Positions 25,600 to 37,900 of a stretch of 64,000 bases of DNA are shown here, in pieces. Origin of the DNA: Andrena cerasifolii (taxonomy: Eukaryota > Arthropoda > Insecta > Hymenoptera > Andrenidae). The stretch spans positions 11,470,001 to 11,534,000 of the forward strand of contig NC_135119.1 in NCBI RefSeq assembly GCF_050908995.1, written 5' to 3'. The position numbers were made by a program, and so were the translations under genes. Under the pieces are notes generated by a model, which ran no database searches, was not told the DNA's origin, and worked only from the letters and a program-made list of their open reading frames with translations. How positions within the stretch are numbered: the first letter of the stretch is position 1; every line of letters begins with the position of its first letter.

Positions 25600-26979
25600 A
25601 AACCTAATCATCTGTTTTCTACTTAAAATAATAAAAAATAGTTAATTCATATACTTTCGTCTAATATTGTATATCCGATACATCCTTAAGCGTAAACAGT
25701 AAGGAATAAGAGCGAAAGTGTAAAAGAGCTTACCCTCGTCTTTCTTTATGCAAAATGTAATAGTATCGGAGCAAAATGTGTTCCAAGATGTTCCAACATG
25801 ATGCTGAAAAGTACCTCGCATTATTTTTAAAAGGAACGCGATTATTAAACTCTTCAGGAGGTGGATCCTTCTGTTTATTTATGCAACCACAGTCGGCGGT
25901 ACGCACACTCGCGCACCTTGCATTGTCCGTGCTGCCCAGCTGGTGATACGCCGAACACGTCGCGTCCAGGTCCTGAAGGTTCGACGACCTTAACAAGCCG
26001 ACGGGTTCTCGTTCGCAGAAAGCTCACTTATCTTCTTCCCTTTTCACCCATCCACCCACCCATCCATAGATTTGTGCCGCTTCGATGCGGCTTACGTAAA
26101 ATACTCGCTCGGTATTTTTAGCCGGACAGGTGGTACCAATGTCTTGTTCCGTATTGCCAAAACACGAGCAGAAAGCGGGCGCGACTCGGCCACAGTGGAT
26201 AACGTTTGTAACTCTTCGAGGGGGTAATCGTCGAAGAAATTGGACGAATTACAAGACTCTTCAGCTGACGGTCGTCGTGTTATTGTTTGGCTTCGACACT
26301 CCGAGATTGAACCCCGCAGGAGCTGGTGTCATTAATTAGTAGTGGGTCCATTCACGTGATTGGACTCTACTGTCGATAGTAACTGATAGCCAACCATCAA
26401 AGATATTCCCAGTATTAATGTTGTGGCTTGCTTCGTCTGATGTTTTGCTCGGAAACAGAACTGGCCTGGTAAGCAAAGTGCCCCCAAACCAAATTAAACT
26501 TGGTGTACAGCAATCGATAGGTTCCTCAAAGAATACTATTTCTGCCCTACCCCCACTACTAGGGTAGTTACGGGCTGAAACGTAATTTGCGGTTAACAAA
26601 ATAGAATGAGACCGTTGTTATAAGCTAAAGAGAAAAACGTTCCATTTGTTTTCTTTTATCAAACGGTACCTACCTACCAGTGATCAAATACTTTTGACCG
26701 GTACTGTATGTGCGATGGCAATCTGTACTTCCAAACAGGAATCCCATGTAAACAGTGTGTGTTATTTACGACATTCTGAAAGGTTCTGATGTTTCCAGTA
26801 ATAGTAGATTCGGCAGATCGAATGTATCGCTTGTATACAATGCTGTTCATTCAATACTTTGCACTTTGAGCGAATATTGGAAAACATTATACAGTCAGTC
26901 AATAAATATGTTTCTTGACACCTTATACGAACCGGCGGTCTTTTTTAGCTCGCATCAACTGCTTTTAACCCTCCATAAG
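25600..26979. other. Intergenic or intronic, no exon recognised
   Basis: If the plus-strand gene ending at 29271 extends leftward, this could be intron. A CpG-rich patch at 25860-26330 has short frames on both strands without a domain. No RNA gene seen. Confidence 0.4.
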
Positions 26980-27484
26980 CAATGGCGGATTTCAGAAAAA
27001 AGGTCCAAGTGGCAAACGTTCTGAGGGGCCCATTTTTTTCAGGAAAATGAAGAGGTAGTTTACCAAAAACTAGTGTAGTAGTAGAGAAAATAATATAGTG
27101 TTTGGTTAAAATCGTAAATTTTTTTGAAGATAAGGCCCTAGGGGGGCCTTCTGAGCAGGGGCCCATTTTTGGGTGAAAATGAAGAGGTAGTTTACCAAAA
27201 AGTAGTGTAGGAGTAGAGAAAAAAATATAGTGTTTGGTTAAAATCGTAAATTTTTTTGAAGATAAGGCCCTAGGGGGGCCTTCTGAGCAGGGGCCCATTT
27301 TTCGGGAAAATAAAGAGGTAGTTTACTAAAAACGGGCCAAGTGTAGTAGTACGAAAAATAATGTAGTGTTTGGATACCTATACCTGATCATAATTTTTTT
27401 TTTGCCATGGGGCCTTACTTGGGCCTTCTCTGCAGGGGCCTAAGCGGCTACTACTCATCAACCGTCCTGTTAAATCCGCCACTG
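26980..27484. mobile_element. hAT-like MITE with three internal tandem units (copy 1)
   Basis: The ends are CAATGGCGGATTT and AAATCCGCCACTG, flanked by TCCATAAG (26972-26979) and TCCATAAC (27485-27492), a 7/8 match to an 8-bp duplication. Inside, a unit starting GGGGCCCATTTTT and containing GAAGAGGTAGTTTAC repeats with starts near 27025, 27158 and 27290, then ends near 27435. That gives periods of about 133, 132 and 145 bp. A related element with two units is at 53206-53570. The repeated minus-strand peptide seen here is only a by-product of the tandem array. Confidence 0.8.
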
Positions 27485-27492
27485 TCCATAAC

Positions 27493-28168
27493 GTTATGTT
27501 TTACACAACTAATTATTGAAGCATTAACATCAAAATGACCAAAAATTTGTCGTACGATACGATTTTAACGAAAATCGACAATTCGAAACTTGTGAGTATT
27601 AGTGTATCTCGATATCTTCTCTTTCCTTTTCTTTTCCTATTATCACTTGATAGTCATGTAGAATTTTTTACTAGGGAATATAAAACACATATTAATGTAA
27701 TCAGAGTCTGGCGTGTTATGTATCACGAATTAAAACTTCATACCAGAAAGTTGAGTGGATTTTCAGTCACAGCAGTTTTCGTAAAGTGTAATTCTAAATC
27801 GAAACAAGAACTTTCGCCTGCGGTTTAGCAAGTTTGATAAGTGTCAGCTGCGGCGCGAGACGTGTTGATGTCACGTATTTCATTCAAATTTATGCATCCC
27901 TGGAGCCCACGATGGGAGGGTATTCTTGTTCCGTGAGAATCTCTCCCTTTATACACCTTGCGGAGGAAGGCATGAAAGGGGTTGATTGTAGGTATCGATC
28001 CTTAAACAAAGAATCTATGTTTATGACCATGCAGTCATGCGCTCTAGTCTCGACCTGAATAGTCGTGCACGCGATCTACAAGAACGTAAACAAACGAAGC
28101 TATAAAACAGATGTATCGACGGTATCATCGGGGTCCCTCGTAATCATAAAAATCCATTTCTTTTGTAG
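27493..28168. other. Intergenic or intronic, no exon recognised
   Basis: Open frames of 97 and 74 codons on plus (27535-27828, 27834-28058) have no domain and no splice-site support. The end of the stretch provides the pyrimidine-rich acceptor TTTCTTTTGTAG used by the exon at 28169. Confidence 0.4.
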
Positions 28169-29271
28169 ATAACGCCCTGCAATACACCAGCGACGCCACC
28201 GAACTTCCCTGACGCGCTCCTCGCGTTCTCCAAAATGTCCGCGGGTGACAAAACTCCCTTGGGTAAGTTTCAGTATTATTTATTGTGTATAACGCCTCCT
28301 TAGGACCTATTTACGTCATACTTTTATGGCTCGCGGTAGTTATTCAACGCATTCACACATTTTCTGCCTTTTCCAACATTCCCCAATGGCCCCTTTGTTC
28401 CATCCAGTCTATCGGGTGACATAGCTCCCACGATCCTTTTCAGTAGGCTAGTTTATTGGGAAATAACATTCCCACATTTCAACTCTTGTACCTACTATCG
28501 GTATATTACGTGCTTCTTTCTCTAAATATTTTTTATTCTCACATTTGCCCTTCGTGCACACAACTTATAATCACAGATTGGTCACACGGAGTTCACTGCA
28601 CCGCAGCGTCATTTTTGAGTTACCATTTTCGTATTTCAGAATCTCTTAACTTTTCAGTGACAATTGTACATTCGCAGGACTCGAACCAATCATGCTCTAA
28701 TAGTCTTTTTCTAGAAATGTAAATTTTGATACGTTGAAATTTGTATTTAAAAAAATAGTCGTGGATAAAAGCGATTAGAAATTCGAACATTTCTTATTTA
28801 GCCACACAAGGTGCACTCAGTGGAATATCAGCAAAATTGTAACACTTACGCACTGCAAATTGCGTAAATACGCTGGAACGTCTATTATCTGAAATTATAG
28901 AAAGTCTTAACTATATAATTCAAATCAAGAGATGTTCAGATAATGGAATAGACGCTTCTCCAACATTGCTCGCTCCATCGCCGCCAGAAATGCGTACGCA
29001 TTTCAACATGGCGCAGTAAGGTTATGGCACTCGCCCGCGCTATTCGCCTGTACGCGCCAAGCGGGAGGACAATTGAACTCGCAGGGTGCAGAAATCAGAA
29101 ATCTGTTGTACCGTTACAGGAATGTCGCCGAGTCAAAATGGCTTCCATCAGAACTCGATGCAGATGGTGACGGCGGCGCAGCACCACGGCGGACGGTGTA
29201 GCGTGAGCGGTAGCGCGCAACAGCAGGCGCAGAGTCAACAACAATTTGGCCTAGGCGAGCCGCAGAGATAA
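28169..29271 (+). CDS. Last two coding exons of an unidentified Ser/Gln-rich protein
   Basis: Exon 28169-28262 follows an acceptor TTTTGTAG and ends at a donor GTAAGT. Exon 29120-29271 follows CGTTACAG and ends at TAA (29269-29271). Joined, they are in phase (one base plus two bases rebuild a Gly codon) and give 81 codons. The first part is Pro/Thr-rich with the string PPNFPDALLAFSKM. The second contains SPSQNGFHQNSMQM, a short His pair and a Gln-rich tail with QQQAQSQQQFGLGEPQR at the C-terminus. This low-complexity, Q-rich ending is typical of nuclear regulators, which is an inference only. Upstream exons were not found; they probably lie further left, perhaps outside the window. The gene is convergent with Fab1. 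Splice phase and composition make coding likely; identity is unknown. Confidence 0.65.
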
Positions 29272-31655
29272 AAGGAACTGCTCGTTCGGCGGCCCGCGCG
29301 CGAGATCCCGTGGTCGCTATTGCGATGTGCACGTTAAAACCGCGTTTAAAAGAGGAGGCATGGTTTAAAGTATCGACCGCTCCCCCACCCCTCCCCTCCC
29401 CCCAGGGTTATGCACTGCGGCACGAGCGATTATACCCGTGATTGATAAAACGCGCTCGCGTATCCTCATCCCTACGAGAAGGACACGTGATACCCTTGGA
29501 AACGTGCGCACGGAGAAATACCCAACAAATTCATTCGGCGCCGCGCGTGCGCTTAGAGGAAGCGATGATCTCTCTCCCACATTAAAAAAAGAAAAAGAAA
29601 AAAAAAGAATAGGTCCGTCTCGTCGAATCACATGGTATACGTGGAACTCTAGTAGCCGGTACACCGACCCTCGGTTGTTTGCTCTGTTGTTACCCTTTGA
29701 TGGTACGTACTTACGTATGTGCATCGAACGTCGCGTCGATCGTGATCATCGAACCTCTCCGAGACACCTCTCGATACCATTTTTCTTCCGCCAATATATC
29801 AGGTATCTGATACACGCAGAACGGGAGCAAAGGTTGCGAAAGATCTATATATAAATACATATATATATATATATTATTTTCTCGCTCCTTTAAATGCGCT
29901 GGGACGGTAGTTCCTACGATTATGAAAGACAGCGATACTCCTTAGCGTTTTACGGAAATTAGTATGCGTCCAGAATGCCGCTTGATGTATATAAATGAGT
30001 AGCGAGAAGCCTCCTCCACCGTCCCGGGTATCTTCCTCGTTGTTTCTCGATCTACAGACTCGCGGCTAGATAGGAAACATTTGCGGTGGTCCGTTCGGGA
30101 ACCGCGGAAGTCAATGAGAAATTGAATATCAACTTCCATCACCAGCATAGTACAAAAAATTGCCGGCACTGGATAGCGCTCAGCGAAGGAGAGTTAGTTT
30201 CTTATTCTGTTGGAGGTTAAGCGAGAGATGTCGTGATTATCGTAATAATAATAATTCCATTTAGTTGACTTGCGAGCCGTAAAAACGTGTCCTTTCGACC
30301 GGGCTCGCGTGTCACTTTCGTTTGTTTTTCTTTTGAACGATGATCGAGCTCTCGATCCCCATGGGGCCAGATATAAAAAATCTGATCTTGTCCGGCATTG
30401 TTTTGCAATGGTAAACAAACGTGCGTGCAGAGCGATCCGTGGCTCGAACGTACACCGAGCGATGAATGAAAAAAAAAAACACGAGGCTAATTATGATAAT
30501 AAATGAGAAACAATCGCGAATTATTGTGTAAAAAAAATGTAAAAAGGAATTTATCGATTACGTAACGTCCGCTAGGTATTTATGTGAAGTTGCTCGAGGA
30601 AACTATAACTTTCAACCGTCGGTCATACAGAGAGATGACTTGCTCAGATAGTATCCAGTGTAGGTCATTTTTTTTCTACAGGGAAAGTGAGCAGTGGAGC
30701 CATATTAGCTGAGCTGTTTCATCGTCAATTCAATTTACAAACACAGCACGCGAACAGACGTTCGGCGTGCGAATGGTTTCATCGTAGATCTCATGTAACT
30801 GCAGGAACTCTTGTACGGCAGCCTATGTAATTTACCCGATCAGTATATAATAAAAACGTTTTTCATTCGATCACTCTTATTATAGTATCGCGTCCGAAAT
30901 CTGTTTCACATTTTCATTTGAACAGTTTCTCTCACAGCAGTATATTTAATCTCGCAACGCATATACGATTTGTGTTTACAATTTAACACAGCGAAAGAAA
31001 GTTTGTTTCGAACGGATGGTAGCCATCCCGTGGCGAAGCCTCGCCACGAACAAGCGTATCTAAAGTTCCAATTAATTAGTCAGAATCTGTACATCTTTTT
31101 GCCCACAGTTAAAGTCGCGCATAGTCTCAAGAGGCGGTGAGACATATTTATTAGCGTCATCTAATTTACACGGATGAAATAGTTCCAGTATTTAAGTTTC
31201 GCTGCAGCTTCGTTCATCACTATGCATTCATTTTGTGTAAATACGGTAGAAATTTGTGTCGTACCGAAACGAGTATGTACGACGAGATGTTTTTCTGTAA
31301 GGTATACGCTTTAATATCTTCCTTGTGTTTGTAACGTAAACAAGACCAGCGTCTCGGACTTTTTCTACCGCGGAATATAGTTTATGCGTTATACTTTGTT
31401 GTTGTGACCTGATTATAGAATGCGTATACTGTATTGAAATTGTATCGCAGTGGTACGATGTTCTTTTTTTTTTTTTAGAAAAGTTTTGTTTGCCTTGATT
31501 GCGTACAAAATTCCGAGACGCTGGTCTGTACTATTACGGAGATACTATTATGTTAAAACTCTTATTATTATTGTATTATTATTATTGTTTATTCGACTAT
31601 CAATAATAATAAATAATGTTCATGTACATAATTTTGAAAAAATGATCTAAATAAA
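29272..31655 (+). other. Possible long 3' UTR of the plus-strand gene
   Basis: No exon is seen after the TAA at 29271. The region holds a T/A-rich microsatellite near 29855 and several AATAAA-like hexamers. One, at 31650-31655, lies just short of the Fab1 3' end, so a tail-to-tail arrangement is plausible. Extent of the UTR is inferred, not shown. Confidence 0.3.
29849..29877. repeat. AT dinucleotide microsatellite
   Basis: An interrupted (AT)n tract with one ATACAT interruption. Confidence 0.8.
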
Positions 31656-31741
31656 ACATTAATAATGGTGCTTTCATAGACTTTTATATAATTTTATCTA
31701 ACACTCATTCATGCCCCTCGCACTTCGGATCGCTTGTAAAT

Positions 31742-31747
31742 TTTATT
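31742..31747 (-). terminator. Candidate poly(A) signal of Fab1
   Basis: On the minus strand this reads AATAAA, about 235 nt after the Fab1 stop codon at 31980. It is the nearest canonical hexamer at a sensible distance. Cleavage site not determined. Confidence 0.45.
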
Positions 31748-31756
31748 ACAAATTTG

Positions 31757-31795
31757 TTATATATGTATATATATATATGTGTGTGTGTGTGTGTA
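31757..31795. repeat. TA/TG compound microsatellite
   Basis: A TATATG/TATATA run passes directly into a (TG)n tract ending near 31795. It lies between the two convergent genes. Confidence 0.9.
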
Positions 31796-31979
31796 CATGT
31801 AATACAACGATCGATGCGTTGACAAGTACAGACATAAATGTTGTATGACTACATAAATTATGGAACCGAAACTATAGAACAATGCTCCGCGTTACAAAAA
31901 TGGTAACTCATTTTTTTATCACTTCTTCGTTACAAAATGTCGTAGTGGACTAGTAAAGTTCATAGAATATTAATATACA

Positions 31980-34900
31980 TTATCTATCTCTACATGCAAT
32001 ACTGCTTGTTGCATTTGTGTTAGCTGCATAGAAAATATTATGTACATGCTTAGTGTGCATCATTTGTGAAAAATTGGGAATCTCCACGTCCCTGCCTAAT
32101 CCGGACCACCTGTCCGGGACAGGTAAGAAATATCGATGCATAGCGGCTATAAAACGAGCCCGATATTCTTCCGGTGATATTATTGTTGGCAATTTCCCTT
32201 GGCCACCTAATATACCGGACTTTTTCACCATTGTTTCTAATTTCTTGTCCCAAGTAAACGTTCGTATATAATCTGCAAACAGGATAATAGCTTTTAAAAA
32301 ATCCCCTACCTAAAAATGAAGGGTAAGGGGAAAACGGGGAATGTCACAAAACAGCTTTATCGAGAAAATTGAGTGTTTTGCTCCAGTGCAGAGTGGACGG
32401 TATCAGTTTTTAACCAATATACCTAACGCGACCATCCCGTTTTTAGGTAGCCTATCCCGTTGGCCCCAAGCACAGCTTCGGGACGCCGAAATGTTCCGTT
32501 TTCAGAAAGAAAGCAACTATCGGCTAATTATTTATTGAATATATTTTATGTCTGCCCGGCACTAATGCACCCGTAGAAAGGGTCTTTTCTCTTATGAATA
32601 AGTTATGGACGAGCGAAAAAACAGTTGCAAGTCGCAGTTCTTAAAGGAATGTTAATTACCGAAGTAAATTTTAAGAAATCCTGCCAAGAATTTCATTCTT
32701 ATTTGAAATCAACATCAAATGTACTTAAGCAAATTTGTTCTTCAGAAAAATATAAGACCACATAAATTATTTGCTTTCACGTGTTCATTCCCGTTCTTTT
32801 CAGTAATAAATAAAAACTATGAAAAAATATGCGTTTTCTTGAATACGCATACTACATATTACCTAAAAATTAGTACCTGTCCCGCTTTGAGGGAAAAAAT
32901 AATTGGGCACGTTAAGTATACTAATTCTTTAACGTTATTTTACGGGAGTTTTTGAACTTTATAACTCTGTGATTCGGCAGTTCTGTACTTAGTCCCAGTT
33001 GCCACCAACAAAATATGCTACAAATCGCAAAATCACGAAAAATGGACATTCCTCGTTTTTCCCCTCACCCTTCAAATGTAGAATCGCGAGACTTACCTAT
33101 TATACCTAACACAAGTTCATCGGAATTTGGTTCCAAGCCAACCAATAACGAATAATCCATCACAGAATTGTCAGCCAAAAATTTTGTGTCCTGCTCAATG
33201 GCTCTGTTTAAAACCGCTTTCGAATGTGATCTGATGTAGAGGGGCGAATCGCAGCTCACTGAAAGTATAAGAACATATTTTCAACTGGAAGACGTCCATA
33301 TGACAGAAATATTAATAGGACACTAACTGTTCAATAAATTTTCATCGAGCAACACCAGTTCACCCTCGTGACACACGTCGTCAGGATTCGCGAGCCGATT
33401 TCTCACAGATCCCTTTAAATCAAATTTATCTGTTATCGTTCTGTTGTAAAACAAATTTTCCATCACCAATACACTGGTGCGGAGCGCTGCATTTGTCGTA
33501 TTGTTTTTAAAAGACACTCTGTAAACGCCGACTATTTTTCCTAACAGCGTCGGCTGCTTAGTTTGCTGGCACTTCTCCATGTAGGAAAAATAATTCGGTG
33601 CAAAGTCAAGGAATATTTGCATTTCCAGTCTGGACATCTCTTTTATAATAAACCTGTCATCTGCGAAAAGGACAGAAAGCGCGATGATGGGCGTAATAAT
33701 TATTACACGAAGAGTCTCATTGTATGTATGATATTAATTAGGGATTGTAGTACCGGTAAATCGCGAGAAATTCCCTGAAATTTTTACCGGTAATTCGATA
33801 AGTAAAACCGAAATATCTCACGAAGAAGCAACTTTGATATAAAAGAAAACTAAAAATCTGAATCAAGTCATCAAAAAAGAAAACGTAAGGGGAAAATATA
33901 TACAAATGGCATATGATTCCCAAATGACTACGCGACCGACAAGCGTAGAATCTGAGAAAGATTTCTCCGCGACTGAATTATTTTGTACAAAAATTAGGTC
34001 GCAATTTAGACAAAGTATGTTTTTTACATGGTTATTTGTTAAAAAGAGTTGATAAATAAAAAATATTTAATTATGTATGTAAGTTAAGATTCTTCTCATT
34101 GTTTCTTGTCGAATTTATATTTAATAAGTATTGTTAATAGTTTGCTACTATATGTATTTTGTGTTATATCATTTTATATTTTAAATTCAGAATAGTTTCA
34201 TTCGCATATATTTTTTAACGCTCGCTTAGATTTAAAAAAAAATGTTTTTGTAATATTTAATTTTAAATTTTCAATATCTTAATAAAAACACCAGTAAATT
34301 ACCGGTACACCGGGTTCGATCGAAAACTTTACTAAATTACCGGGAATTGAAAGGGTCGGTAAATTTACAATCCCTAATATTAATTCATATTCGCGTAACG
34401 ATCGTATACCTCGGCTTTTACAAAAAGCACTCCCACTCTTTCCGCCTCTCGCAGCCCATTGAACGCTTCGACTCATGCTTCTCGTAAAGCCATCCTCCCC
34501 ACATGGTAAAACGTTTTCCCTGAAAGCAGCGAATTGCGCAGCAAAGTATATTCTGCAGTAGAAGTTGGTTGTCGCGTCGTTAAATTGAACCTCGATATAA
34601 TTCTGTTGTTTCGCTGCTTTCTTATCTTCCTCCGTTTCAGACGTCGCCGAAGAATTCTGCGCGTTGCTATCCACATTCGAAACACTTTTATCAGAGTCTA
34701 TGGGACTGGCAGGATTCGGGCTGCTTCCACGAAAGAATGACAAAACGGACGGTCGCTTAAAATCTCCTGATTGCATTAGGTCAGGAACATTCTCCTTGTT
34801 CTCAGGAAATTTCCGCTTGATTAGCGGACTGGGATGTAAATCAGGCCCTTTCGTGCTGCGCATTAATTCGTGCAACGCATGCTTATAGTCGTGCGAGTCA

Positions 34901-37900
34901 AGCGCGTACGCAATTATAGAGGAGGGCTCTGATTCGTACACCACTATGGGCACGACAGAACTAAAAAACAGAAATATTTGTTATCCATTGAACGTGTATG
35001 TGTAATTACTCTATAAGATATAGAATTCTTTTTAACATGTATGTGTAATCATACCCAAGGGGCAATAAGTGATGCTCCAAAGTTCCTAAAGGGTTCGGTA
35101 TTGGTTGGATGACTGGCACAGAGGGCAGTAACTGCGATAATATTGTTTTCTTCTTCTTCTTCTTGTCTGGCATGTCCTCTAAAGTGAGAGGCAAGACATC
35201 GGAGTGCGACCTCTGATGCATCTTCGGTGATCCGTGAGCAACGACAATATCGTCAGGATTATTAGTCTCTAAAACTTCGTTATCCGAATTCTCCACGGCC
35301 TCCATCCCTTGTAAATCATTTTGCACCGCCGCGATAGCATCGACAGCATTGTAATCCGCTGACATAGGGCTCAAGTCTTCGATTTGAGACTCCGATGCGG
35401 TGTCTTCCGTTATATATCCGTCCATATCAATTATGCTGCTACTCCCGGCTGTTAAAGATCGTTCAGTGAACCGCCGTGGCCTCTCGTCCTTCCTCTTAAC
35501 AGACATTTCTAAAATCTTTGCGTTCCAAGTGAATACAACTTCTGATATCAATCGCTTAAGGATCACAATTCCATCTTCGATTCTGAACATCAACGCTTGC
35601 ACCTGCTTCTCCGACACCTTCCCCTCGAGCTTCTTGTTCTCTAACGTTGGAGATGTCAGCTTCAATTGAATCTCTTCTATTTTATTTTTGAAATACTGCT
35701 GGTCTTTGGTTAGTTGCTGCTTGGCAGCATTTAAATTATCCATATCCGTCTGTAGAGACGTTAGTTTCTCCTTTATAGTCGAGAATACCTCGTCTCCTTT
35801 CAGCGCCAAGCCTTTCATCTCTTCTATTACATCCGCGTGCTGCTTCGGATCGTATATAATGTTTATTAAAGGCGGCGGCAAAGAAATCTCCCACTGCAAT
35901 ATCTTTGTATATTTAAACACGGCCAGCATGTTCTTCTTCGTGAAGTATTGATAGTGATCATAGTGCAGGGAATGCTGGCAAGTGTCGGTGCCGCGTCGCG
36001 TGTAAGCGTTCCCGTGGAAACGTAACTCCAGGTACTTAGCGAAAGACAGAGACCACGTGTCGTCCGACATCGGCACCACCGGCGAAACGCTTTTGCACTT
36101 CATACATTTGCTCCACATTAAAATCTGATTGGCGTTCTCTTGGGCGAACGGCTCGGTGCTCATCTCGCTTAAACTGATGTGCATGCACCCGCCGTCGTGA
36201 GCGAACCGTCGAACGTGCTGAGCGATTTGCGCTCGACAGGCATTGATATGACACTTGTATTCGGACGTTAAGCAGTAACGTTCCAAGAAACGTCCAAGTG
36301 CAATGTCGTTTCTGCCATACAAATCCATATTAACGACCGATGGAGTCACGCAAAACGCCGGTGTATCGTTACCGGTATGTGAGAAACTACATAATAAAAC
36401 AGACAAGCGTTGATGACTAGCAGGATCCAGGCAATCAGGCCACATAGCAGTTTGATCGCTGGCTTCGGACTGCATTAGGACTTGCTGCCTCTCTGACAAT
36501 ACATTGTTCGTCGGATGCAATCGACTGCCGCACGCCCTGAAATTAGCTAACAAAGTTTGCACTTCCCGGCTGTCGATGTCCGTAGTCAATCTGGCTTGAA
36601 CGAACGGGTGTTGCGCTTTCAATTTCAGATTCATCAATGGATTGTCCACTCCAGATGGCTCCGCGGATACACTGCTTGTTTTAATCTCCTTCACTTTATC
36701 CAGAAATTGTGTGGAATAAAAGATTTCTCTCGGAAAGAAGCTTCGCAACACGCAGTGCCTTCCTGTCTCGGTTTCCAAGTAAGGTATAGAAAACTTTAAG
36801 TAAGGCGAAATACTTAATACGGTTCCCTCTAGTGCCTTTTTAAATTTATTTAGTAACGGTAAATCAGCAACACTTAAGTGTTGACCGTTTGGACTAGTTT
36901 GACTGAAAACATCCTCTTCGTCTTCGTTTAAATACTGGTGCAGAGGGTCGCTTCGATCGCTTATAGACTCCCCATAAATACGCTTCTCGTCCAAAGCGAT
37001 TTTGTCCTTTATTCTCGGTTTCTCAATTTCCTCTTCAGCTTCTTTATTTACCTTCTCACTATCCTTACCTCCGAACAATTCCATTGTACTATTTTGATCT
37101 TCGCTGCTGTTCGCGCAAACTGCAGGATTGTTTAAAATGTCGTTGCTATTCGTTTTAGTTGTTGGATAATCCTCCGCACTTTTTGAATCGATTACAGAAG
37201 ATTTTGTTTTGGGCTTGAATAATTTTAAAGTGTCATAAGGATCTGCATCTTCCTGTAACATGGAGGATAGTTGCTTCCCACAGATCGAATATAACGTGCT
37301 TTCGGTGTAAGAAGCTTGATCAGGAACTTTATCTTTCAGTGGTGTACTTTTGTTAGTTGGATATTCTATTTCTATCATTTGCCTATCATTCGACGTACTC
37401 CCGGGATCTTCTTGAACTTGCGATATCCTCAAAACTTCTTCGCCATCCGTATATTCCTTATCTCGAGTCAGAAACGCATCGTTTCCTTCGTTAGCTTTAA
37501 TATGCAACACTTTGTTGTCTTCCAACTGCTTGAAATCCTTATGCGAGGTTTCGTCTAAAAATGAATTATCCTTGGGAGACGGAGGTCTGGCAAACTCGTC
37601 CATAAGGAATGACTTTTCCAAACGCCAAGAGTAGGCTGCGAATATCATTGTGGAAGTCACATTTTTCACTTTCTTCAACTCTGCTTGACAACCACCCCGT
37701 AACAGAATCGTAGCTCCGAGATGCGGATTCGAACACCCCTCGAAGTACATCAATGTTTTCATGCGATCTGAAAGAATGATTAAATCTTAGTTCGTTGAAA
37801 AGAAAAGCTCAATCAGACCCGACTAGGTGCGTGTACAAATTGCGCGATGCAGGCGCCGCGAAAAGAAAGAGCGCCTAAAAGACTTAAAAAAATATGAGAT

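Noticed and set aside
26945..27298. Minus-strand frame with internally repeated peptide starting GPCSEGPPRALSSKK
   Set aside because: The peptide repeat is only the translation of the DNA tandem units of the MITE at 26980-27484.
34279..34409. Open frame continuing past Fab1 exon 11 into the hAT element
   Set aside because: Donor GTATAC at 34409 and phase-matched exon 12 restore the conserved kinase sequence; the read-through part is transposon.
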